Assembly: GCF_963668475.1 (NCBI RefSeq)
Contig: NZ_OY764544.1
Location: 620,001 to 684,000 of the forward strand
Reading direction: 5' to 3'
Origin: an uncultured Methanospirillum sp.
Lineage (GTDB): Archaea; Halobacteriota; Methanomicrobia; Methanomicrobiales; Methanospirillaceae
Length of the DNA stretch: 64,000 bases
This document shows positions 33,554 to 43,847 of the stretch, one piece after another. The notes under the pieces were generated by a model. That model worked only from the letters and a program-made list of their open reading frames with translations. It did no database searches and was not told the origin of the DNA. Position 1 is the first letter of the stretch; each line of letters begins with the position of its first letter. Position numbers and translations under genes: made by a program.

Positions 33554-36500
33554 TTGTCATCCTCTCATCGTTCAGATACCAGAACTATTCTGCATGCCCT
33601 GTATAATCCTCATCAACCTTTTTCTCTTATTCTATTCGGAGAAGAAGATAATCCAGGAACCGGGAGTAGTGCTGTTAATGCAGGCTCAGGACAGGATCAT
33701 CCATTTGCCAGTAACGCAGAGTACCTCACATCGCTGATCGGATCAGGTCTTAAGCAAAAAAGAGCGGAACAATCTACAGAACGCCAGGCCTCCTCATGCC
33801 AGATCGAATTCCCAACCTCAAAAGGAATTTTGATCACTTCTCCAGAACGTAGATCGCGGGCAGAAATTTCCCAGACAACTCCGGATGCACTGACCCTCTT
33901 CCAGGTTCCTGTACTCCTCTGTCAGCCAGAACTTTTAATCTCCCTCCCCGAAAGCAGCTCATCAGGGTTGTGGATTGAGGGGGGATCTCTTCGTTTCTGG
34001 AGAACCTGTGCATTACTTGCCAGAGAGATGGTGATCAGGGGGCGGTTCCTTCCATCTTCCGGAGTATACCAGAATGGTGGCATCTGTACCAGGTGGAAAC
34101 TCCTCCCCTCATCATATGATTCACAACGGATCAATCAGTTGGCCAAAACGATGGCTCCCATTCAGCAGCATTTTCTTAAATCTTCAGAGGGAGGTTCAAA
34201 ATTCAGTAGAACGGATACAATAACTCTCTTCATCGAATCGGTGATCGCCCGTATCATCCGTTGCTCAGAAGAGGGAGATCCCATTGATCTGATCTCAAAT
34301 TATTCTCCGATCGAGAGGCTGAAGTATGCTCAGGAACTGACTGTCCTCTACTACCTCCAGGGATGCGAACGCCACCGGATGCCGATCACAAATCCCCAGA
34401 TCACGAATGGGTGGAAAGGAAAGTTTGACCAATGGACCGATACTGATGGTATTGATATCCCTGATGATCTCCCATGGACAGCAGTTGCAAGGATTGAAGA
34501 GATCACACCGGTCAGTCATTCAGTCAAAGAAGCAGAAGAACAGTCGTATGAATGGGCGATCACATTCCTGGTGCGGTCTGCTGATCATCCAGACATCCTG
34601 GTCCCTGCAAGCCGACTCGGAGAAGGAAAAAATATACCAATTCCCTTACCCGCGGAAGAAGAGCTGAAGAGACTGCTACAGAATACAGCGAAAACGGTGC
34701 AGAATATCACCAACCTGCCTGATTCACAAATGACACTCGTATCCGAGTTCGATGTGATGATCAGGATTCCTGAGTCAGATCTGATCAGGTTCATGAGTCA
34801 TGTTGTTCCCTGCATACGTGAGAGCGGGATTGAGATCATCTGCCCGGACTGGTGGGGAAGGCCGGCAGAGCCCGTACGAATAGAGTTCTCCATACAAAGA
34901 CAGCAGGAGAAAAGTATCACCTCGACGGTGGGGGTTGCGAGCCTGCTCCATTATGACTATCGGATAGCGGTCGGCGATGACTTCATTGAACCTGCAGCGT
35001 TCAGACAGATGGTGGAGCAGCAGACCTCGACTGTCAGGGCAGGCAGGCGTTGGGTGACGATCGATCAACCTGCACTTGAACTGAAGATCAGAACTATCGA
35101 GAAACAGTATAAAAAACACCGGGTATCGGTTGCCGAACTTCTTAAGATGGTCGCACGTTCAGAAGATCCTGATTCAGATCTAGACATTACTCCAGGTGAT
35201 GACTGGACCAGTGAACTGATCGCAGGCGTCAGGGAGGGATGGTATCATACTAAAGTTCAGATTCCTAGCACCTTCAGCGGGACACTCCGCCCGTACCAGG
35301 AGACTGGAGTGTCGTTTTTGCTTCGGTGCCGCTCGCTTGGATTTGGGGCCTGCCTTGCGGATGATATGGGTCTTGGCAAAACTCCACAGACGATAGCATA
35401 CCTCCTTTCTGTAAAAGAGAATGGAGACCTCACCGGACCAGTACTGGTAATCTGTCCTACCTCGATCATCGGAAACTGGGAGCGCGAACTGGCACGGTTT
35501 GCCCCTACGCTCACCTGTTTCATTCATCATGGCTCATCACGCCTGAAAGGGGATGCATTCCTTGATAAGGTGAAGTCGTCGGACCTGATCATCACCTCAT
35601 ATGCACTTGTTCCCCGTGACCTGGAACTCCTCTGCAGATGTTCTTATTCAGCACTTGTCCTTGACGAGGTCCAGAATATTAAGAACCCGCAGACAAAGCA
35701 GTTCCAGGCAGTGAGAGCCCTTGAAGCAGATCACAGGATTGCACTCACCGGAACACCAATCGAGAACCACCTCACCGAACTCTGGGCATTGATGGAGACG
35801 ATAAACCAGGGATACCTTGGTTCACTCTCTGCATTCCAGAAGATGTATGCAACCCCGATTGAGAAAGGGGGAGCAGATGAGAAAGCAGTAGAACTTCGAA
35901 GAATAATCAGGCCATTCCTGCTCAGAAGGGTAAAGACAGACAATACAGTCATATCAGATCTCCCGGAAAAGATGGAGATGGAGATCTATTGCACCCTTAC
36001 CCATGAACAGGCTGCACTGTACCAGAGCACGGTGAATGGGCTTGCACATGATATCAAGTCGGTTGTCGGAATTGCCAGAAAAGGACGAGTGCTCTCGGCA
36101 CTCACAAGGCTGAAGCAGATCTGCAACTATCCTGAGCATGGCACCGTCGCGACGTTGGAGCCGTCAAGATCAGGGAAGGTCCAACGGCTTGTCGAGATGC
36201 TTGAAGAGGTCAGGGACGAAGGTGATGCAGCGATCATATTCACCCAGTATGCAACATTTGCAAAGGATCTTGCAAAAACTCTCCACCAGTCTCTTGAGCG
36301 TGAAGTGCTGCTCCTGATCGGATCAACACCACGGCTCAAGCGTGAGGAGATGATCGCCAGGTTCGCCAAATCTGACGGCCCCAGATTCTTTGTGATATCA
36401 CTCAGGGCAGGAGGTACCGGTCTGAACCTCATGAGGGCAAACCATGTGTTTCACATCGACAGATGGTGGAACCCGGCGGTCGAAGATCAGGCAACCGACA

Positions 36501-36715
36501 GAACGTACCGGATCGGGCAGAAAAAGACCGTTCAGGTTCACATGTTGATCACGGCAGGCACCCTTGAAGAGCAGATCCATGAGATGATTGCACGAAAACG
36601 AGCCGTAACAGATCAGGTGATCTCTGCTGGAGAAGAATGGCTGACAGAACTTCCTGACGGTGAACTGATGGATGTACTTCGCCTTCGTGAACAGGTCTTC
36701 GGGGATGATCTCTGA
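33554..36715 (+). CDS. SNF2-family helicase-like ATPase
   Basis: A 1053-residue protein with an accessory N-terminal region (about 1-560) and a SNF2 ATPase (about 570-1045). Motifs are R-P-Y-Q-E-T-G near 578, D-D-M-G-L-G-K-T near 597, a D-E-x-H variant L-D-E-V-Q-N near 706, T-G-T-P-I-E-N near 732, and R-T-Y-R-I-G-Q near 984. Such enzymes translocate on DNA and remodel protein-DNA complexes. The start is TTG 33554, supported by CGGAGG six bases upstream; no ATG occurs near. The stop overlaps the next gene's start by one base (TGATG), pairing it with a SWIM-domain protein. Confidence 0.92.
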   Translation: MSSSHRSDTRTILHALYNPHQPFSLILFGEEDNPGTGSSAVNAGSGQDHPFASNAEYLTSLIGSGLKQKRAEQSTERQASSCQIEFPTSKGILITSPERRSRAEISQTTPDALTLFQVPVLLCQPELLISLPESSSSGLWIEGGSLRFWRTCALLAREMVIRGRFLPSSGVYQNGGICTRWKLLPSSYDSQRINQLAKTMAPIQQHFLKSSEGGSKFSRTDTITLFIESVIARIIRCSEEGDPIDLISNYSPIERLKYAQELTVLYYLQGCERHRMPITNPQITNGWKGKFDQWTDTDGIDIPDDLPWTAVARIEEITPVSHSVKEAEEQSYEWAITFLVRSADHPDILVPASRLGEGKNIPIPLPAEEELKRLLQNTAKTVQNITNLPDSQMTLVSEFDVMIRIPESDLIRFMSHVVPCIRESGIEIICPDWWGRPAEPVRIEFSIQRQQEKSITSTVGVASLLHYDYRIAVGDDFIEPAAFRQMVEQQTSTVRAGRRWVTIDQPALELKIRTIEKQYKKHRVSVAELLKMVARSEDPDSDLDITPGDDWTSELIAGVREGWYHTKVQIPSTFSGTLRPYQETGVSFLLRCRSLGFGACLADDMGLGKTPQTIAYLLSVKENGDLTGPVLVICPTSIIGNWERELARFAPTLTCFIHHGSSRLKGDAFLDKVKSSDLIITSYALVPRDLELLCRCSYSALVLDEVQNIKNPQTKQFQAVRALEADHRIALTGTPIENHLTELWALMETINQGYLGSLSAFQKMYATPIEKGGADEKAVELRRIIRPFLLRRVKTDNTVISDLPEKMEMEIYCTLTHEQAALYQSTVNGLAHDIKSVVGIARKGRVLSALTRLKQICNYPEHGTVATLEPSRSGKVQRLVEMLEEVRDEGDAAIIFTQYATFAKDLAKTLHQSLEREVLLLIGSTPRLKREEMIARFAKSDGPRFFVISLRAGGTGLNLMRANHVFHIDRWWNPAVEDQATDRTYRIGQKKTVQVHMLITAGTLEEQIHEMIARKRAVTDQVISAGEEWLTELPDGELMDVLRLREQVFGDDL

Positions 36716-37533
36716 TGGTAAGAGGCAGTGCAGATGAGAAGACACGTCAGCAGCTTCTTGGTGAGTCATGGTGGACAACAGAGTTTCTCAGCATGATGAG
36801 GCCAGGAAAAGATACCACCCAGCTTGTGAAAGGAAGACGGCTTGCAGAACGGGGTCAGGTGATTGTGAAAGGGCTATACCCGAGCGGAGTTGAGACGGTG
36901 GTGCTTGAGGCAGTTGGTGGCTCCCATCGTGCAGCGGTATGGATAGAAGACCTCGGAGATGATTGGGAAGTAGTATACCGGATCTTTGCAGCAAACCAGG
37001 ATCAGTATACAAAACTTCTTTCAGATAACTATAGCAAAGAACTCGACGAGATGCTGAAAGAGGCAGGCATTCATATCATACCGGCATCACTTGAGGATCT
37101 GGACTACCGGTGCGACTGCGAATCAGACCATCACACCTGTAGTCACATTGTTGCCACCTACATGGCACTTGGAAACCAGGTGAACGCGGATCCCCTGCTC
37201 CTCTTCCTGCTCCGGGGAAAAACACGTGATGAGATCGCTAAAGGGGTTTTGCAGTATACCAATCCCCAGCCGGTTGCCGGTGCAGAGGATGTCAGGGTAA
37301 TACCCGCTGAAGAGGATGAGACGACTGATTTAACTGGATATTATGATCCGGGCCCTGAACTTGAATCCATGCAGATTCGTGATGTACAGCCATCACAGGA
37401 CGTGACCGCCTGTTTCAGCCGACTCGGTCCTTCACCATATAAACTCGGGCGGACAGACCTTGCTGAGATCATCAGATCAATGTACCCGAAGGCTGCCCGA
37501 TACGTGTACGAACTCAAAGATGAAGACGAGTAG
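36715..37533 (+). CDS. SWIM zinc-finger protein, partner of the SNF2 ATPase
   Basis: A 272-residue protein with a SWIM motif (C-D-C-x7-C-S-H, i.e. CxCx(n)CxH) near residues 133-145. SWIM fingers bind zinc and often DNA or protein; they frequently accompany prokaryotic SNF2 ATPases either fused or as a neighbour, as here. The N-terminal half, with S-W-W-T-T-E-F-L-S-M-M-R-P-G and R-L-A-E-R-G-Q-V, resembles the region preceding SWIM in those partners. The C-terminal 90 residues have no recognisable motif. The start codon shares a base with the SNF2 stop, so expression should be coupled. A joint role in DNA maintenance is inferred from this pairing. Confidence 0.88.
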   Translation: MVRGSADEKTRQQLLGESWWTTEFLSMMRPGKDTTQLVKGRRLAERGQVIVKGLYPSGVETVVLEAVGGSHRAAVWIEDLGDDWEVVYRIFAANQDQYTKLLSDNYSKELDEMLKEAGIHIIPASLEDLDYRCDCESDHHTCSHIVATYMALGNQVNADPLLLFLLRGKTRDEIAKGVLQYTNPQPVAGAEDVRVIPAEEDETTDLTGYYDPGPELESMQIRDVQPSQDVTACFSRLGPSPYKLGRTDLAEIIRSMYPKAARYVYELKDEDE

Positions 37534-37557
37534 TTATTACATACCCCTTTCTTAAAA

Positions 37558-38247
37558 TCAGAAACTGGTGATATTGTACCTGACAGATATCATCCGTATC
37601 ACGAACGTGATCACGATACAGGCCAGAAACCCGGCTGGGTACGGGATCATAAAATTCCAGCAGATGGTGTACGCCGCCGCCCCGGCAAATGACGCGATGG
37701 CATAAAACTGGCCGGGTCTGAAGATCTCAGGAATTTTTGCAAAGAAGACATCCCTGAGCACACCACCGAATGATGCAGTGATCACTCCCATGATAGGGGC
37801 AACCAGCGGAGGGATACCGCTGGTAAGAGCATAGTACGTCCCGAGGTATGCCCACATCCCCAGGGCAATGGCATCAATCAGTGCAAACGAGCCTGATGTC
37901 CCGAACATGAGCCTGACCACAGCGTTGAAGAGATCGGTCTGGGCCGACTTTTCGCTTCGATATGATCCGGTACTGATCGGAACAAGCAGGATTCCAATCA
38001 CACCCACAACAAGGATGCTTATCAGGTAGATCGGATCCTGGAGCCAGAAGAGAGGATACCGTCCCAGAAGAATATCACGGAGTGTTCCGCCTCCCACGGC
38101 GACGATCACCGCAATGACCAGAGCTCCAAAGTAGTCAAGCCCGTTTCTTCGTGCATCATACACACCAGTAGAGGCGGACAGGATGATCGCTATCCACTGA
38201 ACCACAGTCTGAAAAACCAAAAGAAATTCGGTGATTCCCGTATCCAT
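37558..38247 (-). CDS. TRIC-type / UPF0126 membrane channel protein
   Basis: A 229-residue membrane protein with seven helices and the two glycine-rich repeats of the UPF0126 family: G-G-G-T-L-R-D-I-L-L-G near residue 53 and G-G-V-L-R-D-V-F-F-A near 160. Prokaryotic members form trimeric monovalent-cation channels related to animal TRIC. Helices 1-3 and 4-6 are inverted-like repeats as expected. It is a single minus-strand gene convergent with the SWIM gene (24 bases between stops). Physiological role is not evident from neighbours. Confidence 0.9.
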   Translation of the reverse strand: MDTGITEFLLVFQTVVQWIAIILSASTGVYDARRNGLDYFGALVIAVIVAVGGGTLRDILLGRYPLFWLQDPIYLISILVVGVIGILLVPISTGSYRSEKSAQTDLFNAVVRLMFGTSGSFALIDAIALGMWAYLGTYYALTSGIPPLVAPIMGVITASFGGVLRDVFFAKIPEIFRPGQFYAIASFAGAAAYTICWNFMIPYPAGFLACIVITFVIRMISVRYNITSF

Positions 38248-38384
38248 ATAACATTCCTTCCCTGCAGGGCGTAATGTGGAGAGTCCATCCGACGCCGGGC
38301 AGGGGATGATACAGAATAGATATCACTCTGATGAGAGATTATCAGTTTTGGTCAGGTCACAAAAAGGGGAAGGTGTGATGCCGG

Positions 38385-39050
38385 CTACTGGCCTGCATCG
38401 TAGAGAGTGGAGTAGAACCTGGCTCCTACTATCGAGAGGTATGGCATCAGGATAAAGGTGAGCAGCCATCCAATGACAGGGATCAGGGAGAGAATACCAT
38501 AGATAACGAAGAAGATTACGCAAAGAAGAATCAGAGCGATCAGATATGAACCCCACCCAATCTTTCCGATTCTCTCAATTATCTCGCTGAAGGCGAAGGC
38601 TGCACCCATACTTCCGCTTCTGGCAAACTGAACCATCCCGATGATCTCAAACAGGCTGAAGATGAACATCACGATGAAGAAGATCAGGAATGAGATTCCC
38701 AGTGTTCCTACCAGCATGCCAAGGTATGCACCCGGGTTTGACACGTTCGTCATCAGCATGGTGAGAGCCCCGAATCCTCCACTTAACGAGAAGACCAATG
38801 CTCCGATGATGCAGGGGATGATCATATAGACAATTCCAATGATAAGCATCTTAATGCCGTCAATGAACATACCCAGGTAGTCTTCAGGTTCAGGAGCTGG
38901 TGTTACTCCCTTCATAATTCTGAGCGTATATCCCATGATAAGCGGGAAGATGACCGATGCAATAATGAGGATGATCCATCTGACCCACTTTCCGACGACT
39001 GCTTCTGATGCATAGCTGAATGCATCACTAATACTTCCAATCACATCCAT
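38385..39050 (-). CDS. DUF4013-family membrane protein
   Basis: A 221-residue membrane protein counted from ATG 39050 (M-D-V-I-G-S-I-S-D-A-F); the open frame reaches 39086 but the added residues are not conserved-looking. It has about five hydrophobic segments, with G-Y-T-L-R-I-M-K-G near residue 39, a short loop P-E-P-E-D-Y-L-G-M-F-I-D-G, and F-I-L-M-P-Y-L-S-I-V-G-A-R-F-Y near the C-terminus, as in the DUF4013 family of methanogens. Function is unknown. It is read in the same direction as the TRIC-type gene, 137 bases upstream of it. Confidence 0.8.
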   Translation of the reverse strand: MDVIGSISDAFSYASEAVVGKWVRWIILIIASVIFPLIMGYTLRIMKGVTPAPEPEDYLGMFIDGIKMLIIGIVYMIIPCIIGALVFSLSGGFGALTMLMTNVSNPGAYLGMLVGTLGISFLIFFIVMFIFSLFEIIGMVQFARSGSMGAAFAFSEIIERIGKIGWGSYLIALILLCVIFFVIYGILSLIPVIGWLLTFILMPYLSIVGARFYSTLYDAGQ

Positions 39051-39388
39051 GATGATCACTCGATGAGAGTATTCTGCCGTCCCCATATAAGATACTGCGT
39101 ATAATAGTTACCATATATCACAGGATTTACTGTGCTCTCCTTTTGCACCATATCAATACCAGATCATGGAGATGATTAAAAATTCAGAGAATATATGAGC
39201 TTATATTTCGTGTGTCCGGGCTATTTTTTAGGCATTATCAACTGTCAGGTCCAGATCTCCAACCTGATCGTTACCAATTCTTTATGATTCACTGATGAAA
39301 ACAGGTCAGACTATACCAGATGTCCAGTATGGACATTCTGCCGTATCCAACATGCGGTAGATCTGCTGTTTAAAAGGAGCGTAATACC
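39051..39388. other. Intergenic region with dyad before the beta-helix lipoprotein
   Basis: About 340 bases without a gene, holding both divergent promoters. ATGTCC (39320-39325) and GGACAT (39331-39336) form an inverted repeat around AGTAT, and flanking bases extend it imperfectly; it lies 52 bases before ATG 39389. AAAGGAG at 39375-39381 is a likely ribosome binding site. A/T-rich stretches at 39165-39230 could carry a TATA element. Confidence 0.45.
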
Positions 39389-40816
39389 ATGATACAGTTC
39401 AGTTATATTTCTGTAACCCTGCTTGTCCTGCTCATGATTACAGGTTTTACAGGATGTAGTGCAGCTTCTGACAATAACCCAGGGGCAGGTCCAGCCGGAA
39501 TGCCACCGGGACCAGGCGGTATGGGCAATGGCCAGGCTCCTCCGGACATGCCAGCCGGTGGAGCCTCTCCTGCAGGTGCTCCACCAGGAGGCCCGGGTGG
39601 TAACTCCAATACAACGTACACCCTTGCCGGGAATTTCACTGTTGATGGAGAGACAGCATCTGAATCAGATAACACATTTACATCAGACACGCCTGATCTC
39701 TCTGCAATTTATGTGACCAACAAGGGATCACTGACGCTTGCGAACCCGACGATCAGCACAACAGGCAACACATCAAACAATGACGCAAGCAGTTTTTACG
39801 GACTCAATGGGGCTGTACTCGCAAATAATGCCAGCACGGTTGTGATATCTGGTGGTTCCATCACGACAACAGGTAGTGGGGCAAACGGCGCAATCCCAAC
39901 CGGTGAAGGCACTTCAATCTCACTTGAAAACCTTACGATCACTGCTTCTGGAGACGGAGGCCATGGAGTTATGGCTACACTTGGTGGTACTCTGACCCTT
40001 ACCGACGTAGATATCACCACCACAGGCAGCCACGGAGCTCCCCTGGCAACCGACCGGGGGAGCGGGACCGTAACCGTTACCCGCGGTACGATCTCCTCAT
40101 CGGGTGCTGATTCACCGGGTATCTACTCAACCGGTGTCATCAATGTAACCGATGCAACAGTGAAATCTGTCGGAACCGAGGCCGCTGTAATTGAAGGGTT
40201 TAATTCGATTCATCTCGTCAACACTACCCTGTCAGGTGGTGTAGAAAAAACAGGAGGAACCATGATCTATCAGAGTTTCTCAGGTGATGCTGAGACCGGA
40301 ACCGGTGTCTTCACCATGGATGGAGGATCGTATGAACCGACAGCCGGACCTGCGTTCTTTGTGACCAACACCGACTCGGTGATAGCCCTGAAGAATGTGA
40401 AGATGATAGGAACACCCGACCTGTTGATCAAGGCTGCCGGAACCTCGCGGTGGGGTACAGAAGGAAAAAATGGAGGGATCGTGATCTTCATTGCTGACAA
40501 CGAGCAACTCACAGGATCGCTCGTGACTGACGCGATCAGTTCCATCGCTGTAACCCTGAAGAACGGCTCCACCTTGTCTGGTTCGATAAACACATCAGCC
40601 CTCAACCTTGATGAGACAAGTTCATGGAACGTAACGGCTGACTCAACACTCACCTCTCTCACTGATCCGGATGGAATTGTGGACGGTACAATCTCCAATA
40701 TCTTCGGAAACGGATTTACTGTAACTTATGACAAGAGCCTTACAACAAACAATAATCTCAAGGGCAAGACCTTTACCCTGAAAAATGGTGGAACCCTTAC
40801 TCCGAAACAGGCCTGA
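39389..40816 (+). CDS. Surface lipoprotein with beta-helix repeats
   Basis: A 475-residue exported protein. The signal peptide ends in a lipobox-like T-G-F-T-G-C-S (Cys near residue 23), so it may be lipid-anchored. Residues 27-72 are a low-complexity Pro/Gly/Met/Ala linker. From about 80 on, Thr/Ser/Gly-rich repeats such as G-S-I-T-T-T-G-S-G-A and L-T-L-T-D-V-D-I-T-T-T-G-S suggest a right-handed parallel beta-helix, as in adhesins and autotransporter passengers. No catalytic motif is seen. It is likely a cell-surface or matrix protein. No C-terminal anchor was recognised. It is convergent with the LytS-type kinase. Confidence 0.82.
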   Translation: MIQFSYISVTLLVLLMITGFTGCSAASDNNPGAGPAGMPPGPGGMGNGQAPPDMPAGGASPAGAPPGGPGGNSNTTYTLAGNFTVDGETASESDNTFTSDTPDLSAIYVTNKGSLTLANPTISTTGNTSNNDASSFYGLNGAVLANNASTVVISGGSITTTGSGANGAIPTGEGTSISLENLTITASGDGGHGVMATLGGTLTLTDVDITTTGSHGAPLATDRGSGTVTVTRGTISSSGADSPGIYSTGVINVTDATVKSVGTEAAVIEGFNSIHLVNTTLSGGVEKTGGTMIYQSFSGDAETGTGVFTMDGGSYEPTAGPAFFVTNTDSVIALKNVKMIGTPDLLIKAAGTSRWGTEGKNGGIVIFIADNEQLTGSLVTDAISSIAVTLKNGSTLSGSINTSALNLDETSSWNVTADSTLTSLTDPDGIVDGTISNIFGNGFTVTYDKSLTTNNNLKGKTFTLKNGGTLTPKQA

Positions 40817-40889
40817 TACAAAAACCTGCCCGCTGACCCTATGCAGGCAGAAACGTACTCCTTTTTGTTGATAGAGTCCGGCACAACCC

Positions 40890-42602
40890 TCAAGAAACCG
40901 GGTCAACACTTGTGATCCGAAATTTCCCTTCTGGAACAGTTATCTCAAATCTCGCACCTGTTCCAAACTCCCCGGTCTCCCTGATCTCAATGCCTGTGAT
41001 AGAAAGGATCTCATGGATCAGGAACATACCAAATCCGGTGTTCTTTCCAAATCCTTTCTGAAAAATTTGTTCCTTCTCTTCAGGTACAATCCCGGAACCA
41101 TTATCCTCGTACATGATGAGCAGGGAGGAGGTAGATGGAATGGCAGTCAGACTGATTACCGATATCACCCCGCCATGCCTGATCGAATTGTCAATCAGGT
41201 TGTAGAATACCCGTTCAAGGAGGCGATCAGTTAAGATCTCTGCATCTTCACCAGTAACTGAGAAGGAGATCTGGCGATCGGTAAACAATGTTGCGGCTTT
41301 TTTAAATGTCTCTGCCGGGTTCTGCCATATCGGTGCATACAACCCGAGATCCTGGTAATCACTGGTAAACTCTGCCTGCTGTTGCATGGTGTCCATGATC
41401 TGATCCATCTTGTCGGTGTACCCTGCGATGAGTTGATCACTGTTCTCATCGCTGATCAGATCACGATATAGGCGAAGGGCAGTCAGTTGATTAAGAATGT
41501 CATGCCGGGTGATCCCTGAGAGTAGGAAGAGTTTCTGGTTTACAAGTATGAGGCGATCTTCCGAATTTTTCCGGTCAGTTATATCCCGCAGGTTGATCAC
41601 ACTTCCAATAATATGGTCGTGAAACTGGTGTGGAGTTACATAGACCTCGTAGGTCCTCCCTGATCTGAAGAGCAGATCTGTTGATACCAGTTGTTCTTCT
41701 GATAAAGAAACAGGAGAAAGTATCGCATCCAGATGACCAGGATCCTCCGCCTCTTCGTGTATAAGATCCAGAATCTTCAAATCTCCAGAACCATGTTCCT
41801 GATCTAGATGGAGAATGTGGGCCGCAACCCTGTTATAATTCTGAATCTTCCCAAGGAGATCAACGACGACAACCCCGTCTGCAGTGGATTCTAGGGTCGC
41901 CTGCTGCAGAGCACTCATCTGCTGGAGTTCTGTTGTACGGAGTTCCACCAGTTCTTCAAGATGATTTTTGTAGGAGAGTAACTCAAACTCGCTGTTCTTT
42001 TTCCGGTCTATGAGGTTGATCACTGATCCAAGAATGAAGAGCCCGATGAAGATGATGAGGGGGATCTGTAGGAGGAGATCGGGTCTTATCGGTTCAGATC
42101 CCGGATTTGGAGGCTGAATATAATGCAGGACGAAAAAGGCAACCATACCCACCAGAAAGGAAAAAAGGGTGAAAACGAAGGTGGAAGAGTAGGAGAGGGA
42201 TCGTTTCTTCTGCAAGTAAAAAAAGAGAATTCCAATTACTGTTGAAATGCCCATCAGTAGGAGATCTGCGGATGAATCAGGTCCCATATCAAATGCAACT
42301 TTAAAAAGAAGAAGAAAAACAGCAATGATTCCTGCAGAGACAGGCCCGCCAACAATACCGGACAGAGGTAAAACGATGCCATTGATACCCATGGTAGGAT
42401 GGGCTGTCTCATTCCATGGAATCAATATCCCGAATAGCGCTGCAAACGCAAAAATAAACCCAACATAAAGTGAGAACCGTGTCTTCTTCTGTAGGTATAT
42501 CTTGTCAGGAATGAGATCATACAATAAAATCAGCATTACAAGGACACTGATGTTCTGGATCAGGTCATGATATATCCCGACCAGAGGTGAAGCGAAAGTC
42601 AC
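40890..42602 (-). CDS. Histidine kinase with LytS-type membrane sensor and PAS
   Basis: A 570-residue kinase. Residues 1-200 hold five to six helices of the 5TMR-LytS type, with the typical loop M-G-I-N-G-I-V-L-P-L-S-G-I-V-G-G-P near residue 70. A PAS domain spans about 225-345. The kinase core has H-box I-T-R-H-D-I-L-N-Q-L near 376, N-box L-I-D-N-S-I-R-H-G, G1 Y-E-D-N-G-S-G-I and G2 G-F-G-M-F-L-I-H-E-I, so it should be active. LytS-type sensors in bacteria respond to cell-envelope state or to small metabolites. The REC-PAS protein at 42747-43847 is upstream in the same direction and may be a partner. Confidence 0.9.
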   Translation of the reverse strand: MTFASPLVGIYHDLIQNISVLVMLILLYDLIPDKIYLQKKTRFSLYVGFIFAFAALFGILIPWNETAHPTMGINGIVLPLSGIVGGPVSAGIIAVFLLLFKVAFDMGPDSSADLLLMGISTVIGILFFYLQKKRSLSYSSTFVFTLFSFLVGMVAFFVLHYIQPPNPGSEPIRPDLLLQIPLIIFIGLFILGSVINLIDRKKNSEFELLSYKNHLEELVELRTTELQQMSALQQATLESTADGVVVVDLLGKIQNYNRVAAHILHLDQEHGSGDLKILDLIHEEAEDPGHLDAILSPVSLSEEQLVSTDLLFRSGRTYEVYVTPHQFHDHIIGSVINLRDITDRKNSEDRLILVNQKLFLLSGITRHDILNQLTALRLYRDLISDENSDQLIAGYTDKMDQIMDTMQQQAEFTSDYQDLGLYAPIWQNPAETFKKAATLFTDRQISFSVTGEDAEILTDRLLERVFYNLIDNSIRHGGVISVISLTAIPSTSSLLIMYEDNGSGIVPEEKEQIFQKGFGKNTGFGMFLIHEILSITGIEIRETGEFGTGARFEITVPEGKFRITSVDPVS

Positions 42603-42746
42603 ACCTCACCCCACTCTCTGCGTGCGACACGTGATATCCCGTAAAATAGGGATGATAACACATGATTGAGTCGCCCTAGAAGAATATATACTTATACCAC
42701 AATAGAATCAAACTCAGCAGTTTTGAAAAAGTACATAAGGTACATA

Positions 42747-43847
42747 TCAGGGAGATCTGGCCTTCTCCCTCGCATACCAGCAGAGAATAACCCTGCCATT
42801 CAGGTTTTGTTTTGTGCAGTAAAGGTCAACCTGAACCGGACCTTTCGGTCCCTGGTGAGTTGTGCTCAATGCGGCAGTCGTGCCATCTGGAGCAGCAGCA
42901 TACTGAGAGATGAGTTCGGATGTGAGTGAAGGATCAATGGTATAAATGGTTGCAGTAGTCAGGTCAGACTGAGGGATACCCAGCCTGTCACTCCAGGTCT
43001 TGTTCAGATACAGGATCTTTCCTTCTGAATCTGTGCAGATTATACCTTCAGGTGCATTATCAGCCGCTGATAGAATCACCGCATCTGTCTCAAGCTTCTT
43101 CTCTGACTTTGAAACATCCCTGATATTACAGAGGATATAATCATTTTTTCCAAAGTTAATCCGGGTCAGGAATTTTTCAATGGGAAACACAGATCCGTCA
43201 TGTGGTCTGCGTGCCTCCCAGACCAGGAACTGATCCTCACCTGCAAGAACCTTCTTCATGACATCAGACAGTACAGCGGTCGGGGATCCAGGTCCTGACA
43301 GATCATCGATAGAATATTTCAGTGCTTCATCACGGGTGACCTGAAACATCTCCATCATCCTGGAGTTGACATCGAGGATCTTACCCTCCTCGTTATGAAT
43401 GATCACCGCGTTGTACGTCTTGTCGATGAGAGTCCTGATCGTCTTTTTTGACCGCTGCTCTTCTGTCTCATCTCTGCGATCAGAGAGAGCGAGTCTGAGT
43501 TTGTATGTAAGCTCGGCAAAGAGTGCTCTGGGATCTGCTCCTTTCTGTATATAGTAATCCGCTCCGCTGTTTGTCGCTTCCATGGCGATCATCTCGCTCC
43601 CCCTTCCGGTGAACATGATAAAAGGGATGGCACTGTCATGACGTACCGTCTTCAGAAACTCCAGACCATCCATCCCCGGCATCTGGTAATCTGACACGAT
43701 TGCATCAGGATGGGTGGTGCTGATGATCTCAAGACCTTCTTTTGCCGTCTCAGCTGTAAGAACCCTGAACTCACTCGTCTTCTCAAGAAACAACCGGGCG
43801 ATGTCCAGGAGTGCAGGCTCATCATCCACATACAGAACGGTCTTCAC
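42747..43847 (-). CDS. Response regulator receiver with two PAS domains
   Basis: A 366-residue soluble protein. Residues 1-122 are a receiver domain: acidic pocket D-D-E near 8-10, phospho-acceptor D in V-S-D-Y-Q-M-P-G near 55, T-G-R-G near 83 and conserved K in Y-I-Q-K-G near 105. Two PAS domains follow (about 140-250 and 258-360). There is no histidine kinase, DNA-binding or other output domain, so the PAS domains would be the output, possibly docking to a kinase. It lies 144 bases upstream of the LytS-type kinase in the same direction. An intact stop argues against recent truncation. Confidence 0.9.
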   Translation of the reverse strand: MKTVLYVDDEPALLDIARLFLEKTSEFRVLTAETAKEGLEIISTTHPDAIVSDYQMPGMDGLEFLKTVRHDSAIPFIMFTGRGSEMIAMEATNSGADYYIQKGADPRALFAELTYKLRLALSDRRDETEEQRSKKTIRTLIDKTYNAVIIHNEEGKILDVNSRMMEMFQVTRDEALKYSIDDLSGPGSPTAVLSDVMKKVLAGEDQFLVWEARRPHDGSVFPIEKFLTRINFGKNDYILCNIRDVSKSEKKLETDAVILSAADNAPEGIICTDSEGKILYLNKTWSDRLGIPQSDLTTATIYTIDPSLTSELISQYAAAPDGTTAALSTTHQGPKGPVQVDLYCTKQNLNGRVILCWYAREKARSP

